Source: Dehalococcoidia bacterium (lineage in GTDB: Bacteria; Chloroflexota; Dehalococcoidia; JACVQG01; JAHKAY01). From it: a stretch of 14,381 nucleotides of DNA. This document shows, in pieces, positions 13,501-14,381 of this stretch (position 1 is its first letter; each line of letters starts with the position of its first letter). Where the stretch lies: positions 1-14,381 of the forward strand of contig JASLXN010000012.1 of the NCBI GenBank assembly GCA_030740315.1, written 5' to 3'. Below the pieces are notes generated by a model, which saw nothing but the letters and a program-made list of their open reading frames with translations, was not told the DNA's origin and made no database searches. A program made the position numbers and the translations under genes.

Positions 13501-14381
13501 GGCTGATTCCCATAACTTGTGCCAGGGCTTTGATAAAACGTCTGCAATCTACCTCAGGGCGAGGTCCCAGCCGAATGTGGCCTGGCAGGCCGAAGGAGGT
13601 GCAGTCCCGAACCAGGATGCCCTGCTGGAGCAGTGAATGGCGCACTCCATCGGCATCCCCCACATTCACCATGATGAACGGCGCGGGGGAAGGGACAGGG
13701 TTCAGTCCCATCCCCGAGAGCCCGGCGGCCAGCCTATTTCGGATCTCTCTGATTTTCCGCATGGAGTTCTTTAAAAACCTATCTTGCACTAGGGCGGTCT
13801 CCCCGGCGGCAAGGGCGGCGGTATTGACATTCCAGGGAGGACAGACCCGGCGTAGCACGGCCGTGACTGGGGCCGAGGCCACAGTGTAACCAAGGCGCAG
13901 CCCAGCTAGGGAATAGTCCTTGGTCATGGAGCGCAGCAGCACCAAGTTGGGGTATCGTACAAGTCTAGGAGATGGCCAAGCTGCCTCCACGAAGGAGATG
14001 AAAGCCTCGTCCAGTACCACTAGGCAGCAGGGGTCGGCATCCAGCACCGTCTCTATTGCTCTCTCATCTAGGTAGCTCCCGGCAGGGTTCGCCGGATTGC
14101 CCAGAAACAGGATGCTTGGCTGTTCTCGCTTCACCATGTCCACTAACGCAGTGACATCCGGCAAGAAACCGGCCTCTTCGCGCCCCCATGGTTTGAGTAC
14201 CTTGGCACCAGCCAGGCGGCAGGCTACCTCGTATTCCCCGAATGCGGGCTGAGGTATAATCGCCGTATCGCCGGGGCCTGTGTAGCACTGGGCCACCAGT
14301 CGGATAAGCTCCGTGGCCCCATTGCCAGCCAGCAGGTTATCAGCGTTAACTCCAAGCCGGGCGGCCAGCAGGCGGCGCAGG
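13493..14381 (-). CDS. cobD: L-threonine-O-3-phosphate decarboxylase, 5' end cut by window
   Basis: CobD is a pyridoxal-phosphate enzyme of the class I/II aminotransferase fold that decarboxylates L-threonine phosphate to (R)-1-amino-2-propanol phosphate. The visible 295 residues begin in the N-terminal part (LLAARLGVNADNLLAGNG). They include GNGATELI, PAFGEYE, FLGNPANPAG, VLDEAFISF and the PLP lysine in SMTKDYSLAGLRLGY (Lys codon 13921-13919). HisC is a close relative and cannot be excluded from motifs alone, but the 8-base overlap with pduX and the cobalamin neighbours make CobD the better call. The start codon lies beyond the window. Confidence 0.88.
   Translation of the reverse strand, partial: LRRLLAARLGVNADNLLAGNGATELIRLVAQCYTGPGDTAIIPQPAFGEYEVACRLAGAKVLKPWGREEAGFLPDVTALVDMVKREQPSILFLGNPANPAGSYLDERAIETVLDADPCCLVVLDEAFISFVEAAWPSPRLVRYPNLVLLRSMTKDYSLAGLRLGYTVASAPVTAVLRRVCPPWNVNTAALAAGETALVQDRFLKNSMRKIREIRNRLAAGLSGMGLNPVPSPAPFIMVNVGDADGVRHSLLQQGILVRDCTSFGLPGHIRLGPRPEVDCRRFIKALAQVMGISRA

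Noticed and set aside
13044..13889. Long plus-strand open frame (281 residues) opposite pduX and cobD
   Set aside because: Both minus-strand genes have clear motifs through this stretch; the plus-strand product is Arg/Pro/Ser-rich shadow sequence.
8666..14381. Cobalamin riboswitch within the cob cluster
   Set aside because: Genes overlap throughout, leaving no leader; any riboswitch would be upstream of cobD, outside the window.

Overview
All recognisable genes in this window are read from the minus strand. They form a tightly packed, GC-rich chromosomal stretch with many GTG and TTG starts and 4-8 base start/stop overlaps. Several features suggest an anaerobic member of the Chloroflexota, possibly class Dehalococcoidia: an adenosylcobalamin nucleotide-loop cluster that includes pduX, a CaiB/BaiF CoA-transferase and proBA. 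That placement is inference from gene content and style; no rRNA or marker gene in the window proves it.

In transcription order (high to low coordinates), the first block is a cobalamin cluster: cobD (cut by the window end), pduX, cobT, cobS, cobC, cobQ and cobU (about 14381-8121). Most junctions are ATGA/GTGA or short overlaps. PduX makes L-threonine phosphate and CobD decarboxylates it to aminopropanol phosphate. CobQ amidates the corrin ring. CobU activates adenosylcobinamide to the GDP form, CobT makes alpha-ribazole phosphate, CobS joins the two halves, and CobC removes a phosphate. CbiB/CobD-type cobinamide synthase, which would use the CobD product, is not in the window.

The second block is proB-proA (8092-5691), the first two steps of proline synthesis. 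A good promoter with an extended -10 lies over the end of cobU, so close to the proB ATG that the mRNA would be nearly leaderless. A stem-loop with a T-run follows proA, then rplY (ribosomal protein L25/Ctc).

Downstream of rplY there is about 590 bases (4412-5005) without a recognisable gene but with strong inverted repeats and candidate promoters. Next comes a small thioredoxin/glutaredoxin-like reading frame split by one in-frame TAA and overlapping the uvrB start by 8 bases. It is followed by uvrB, a lower-GC PD-(D/E)XK nuclease-like gene with a likely iron-sulfur cysteine set, a short structured intergenic region with a clear promoter, and a CaiB/BaiF CoA-transferase cut by the window start.

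No complete new defence or mobile system is visible. The most unusual items are the interrupted thioredoxin-like gene coupled to uvrB, the 83-base pduX/cobT overlap in which the cobT ribosome binding site is itself coding, the near-leaderless proB promoter, and the unexplained structured gap after rplY.
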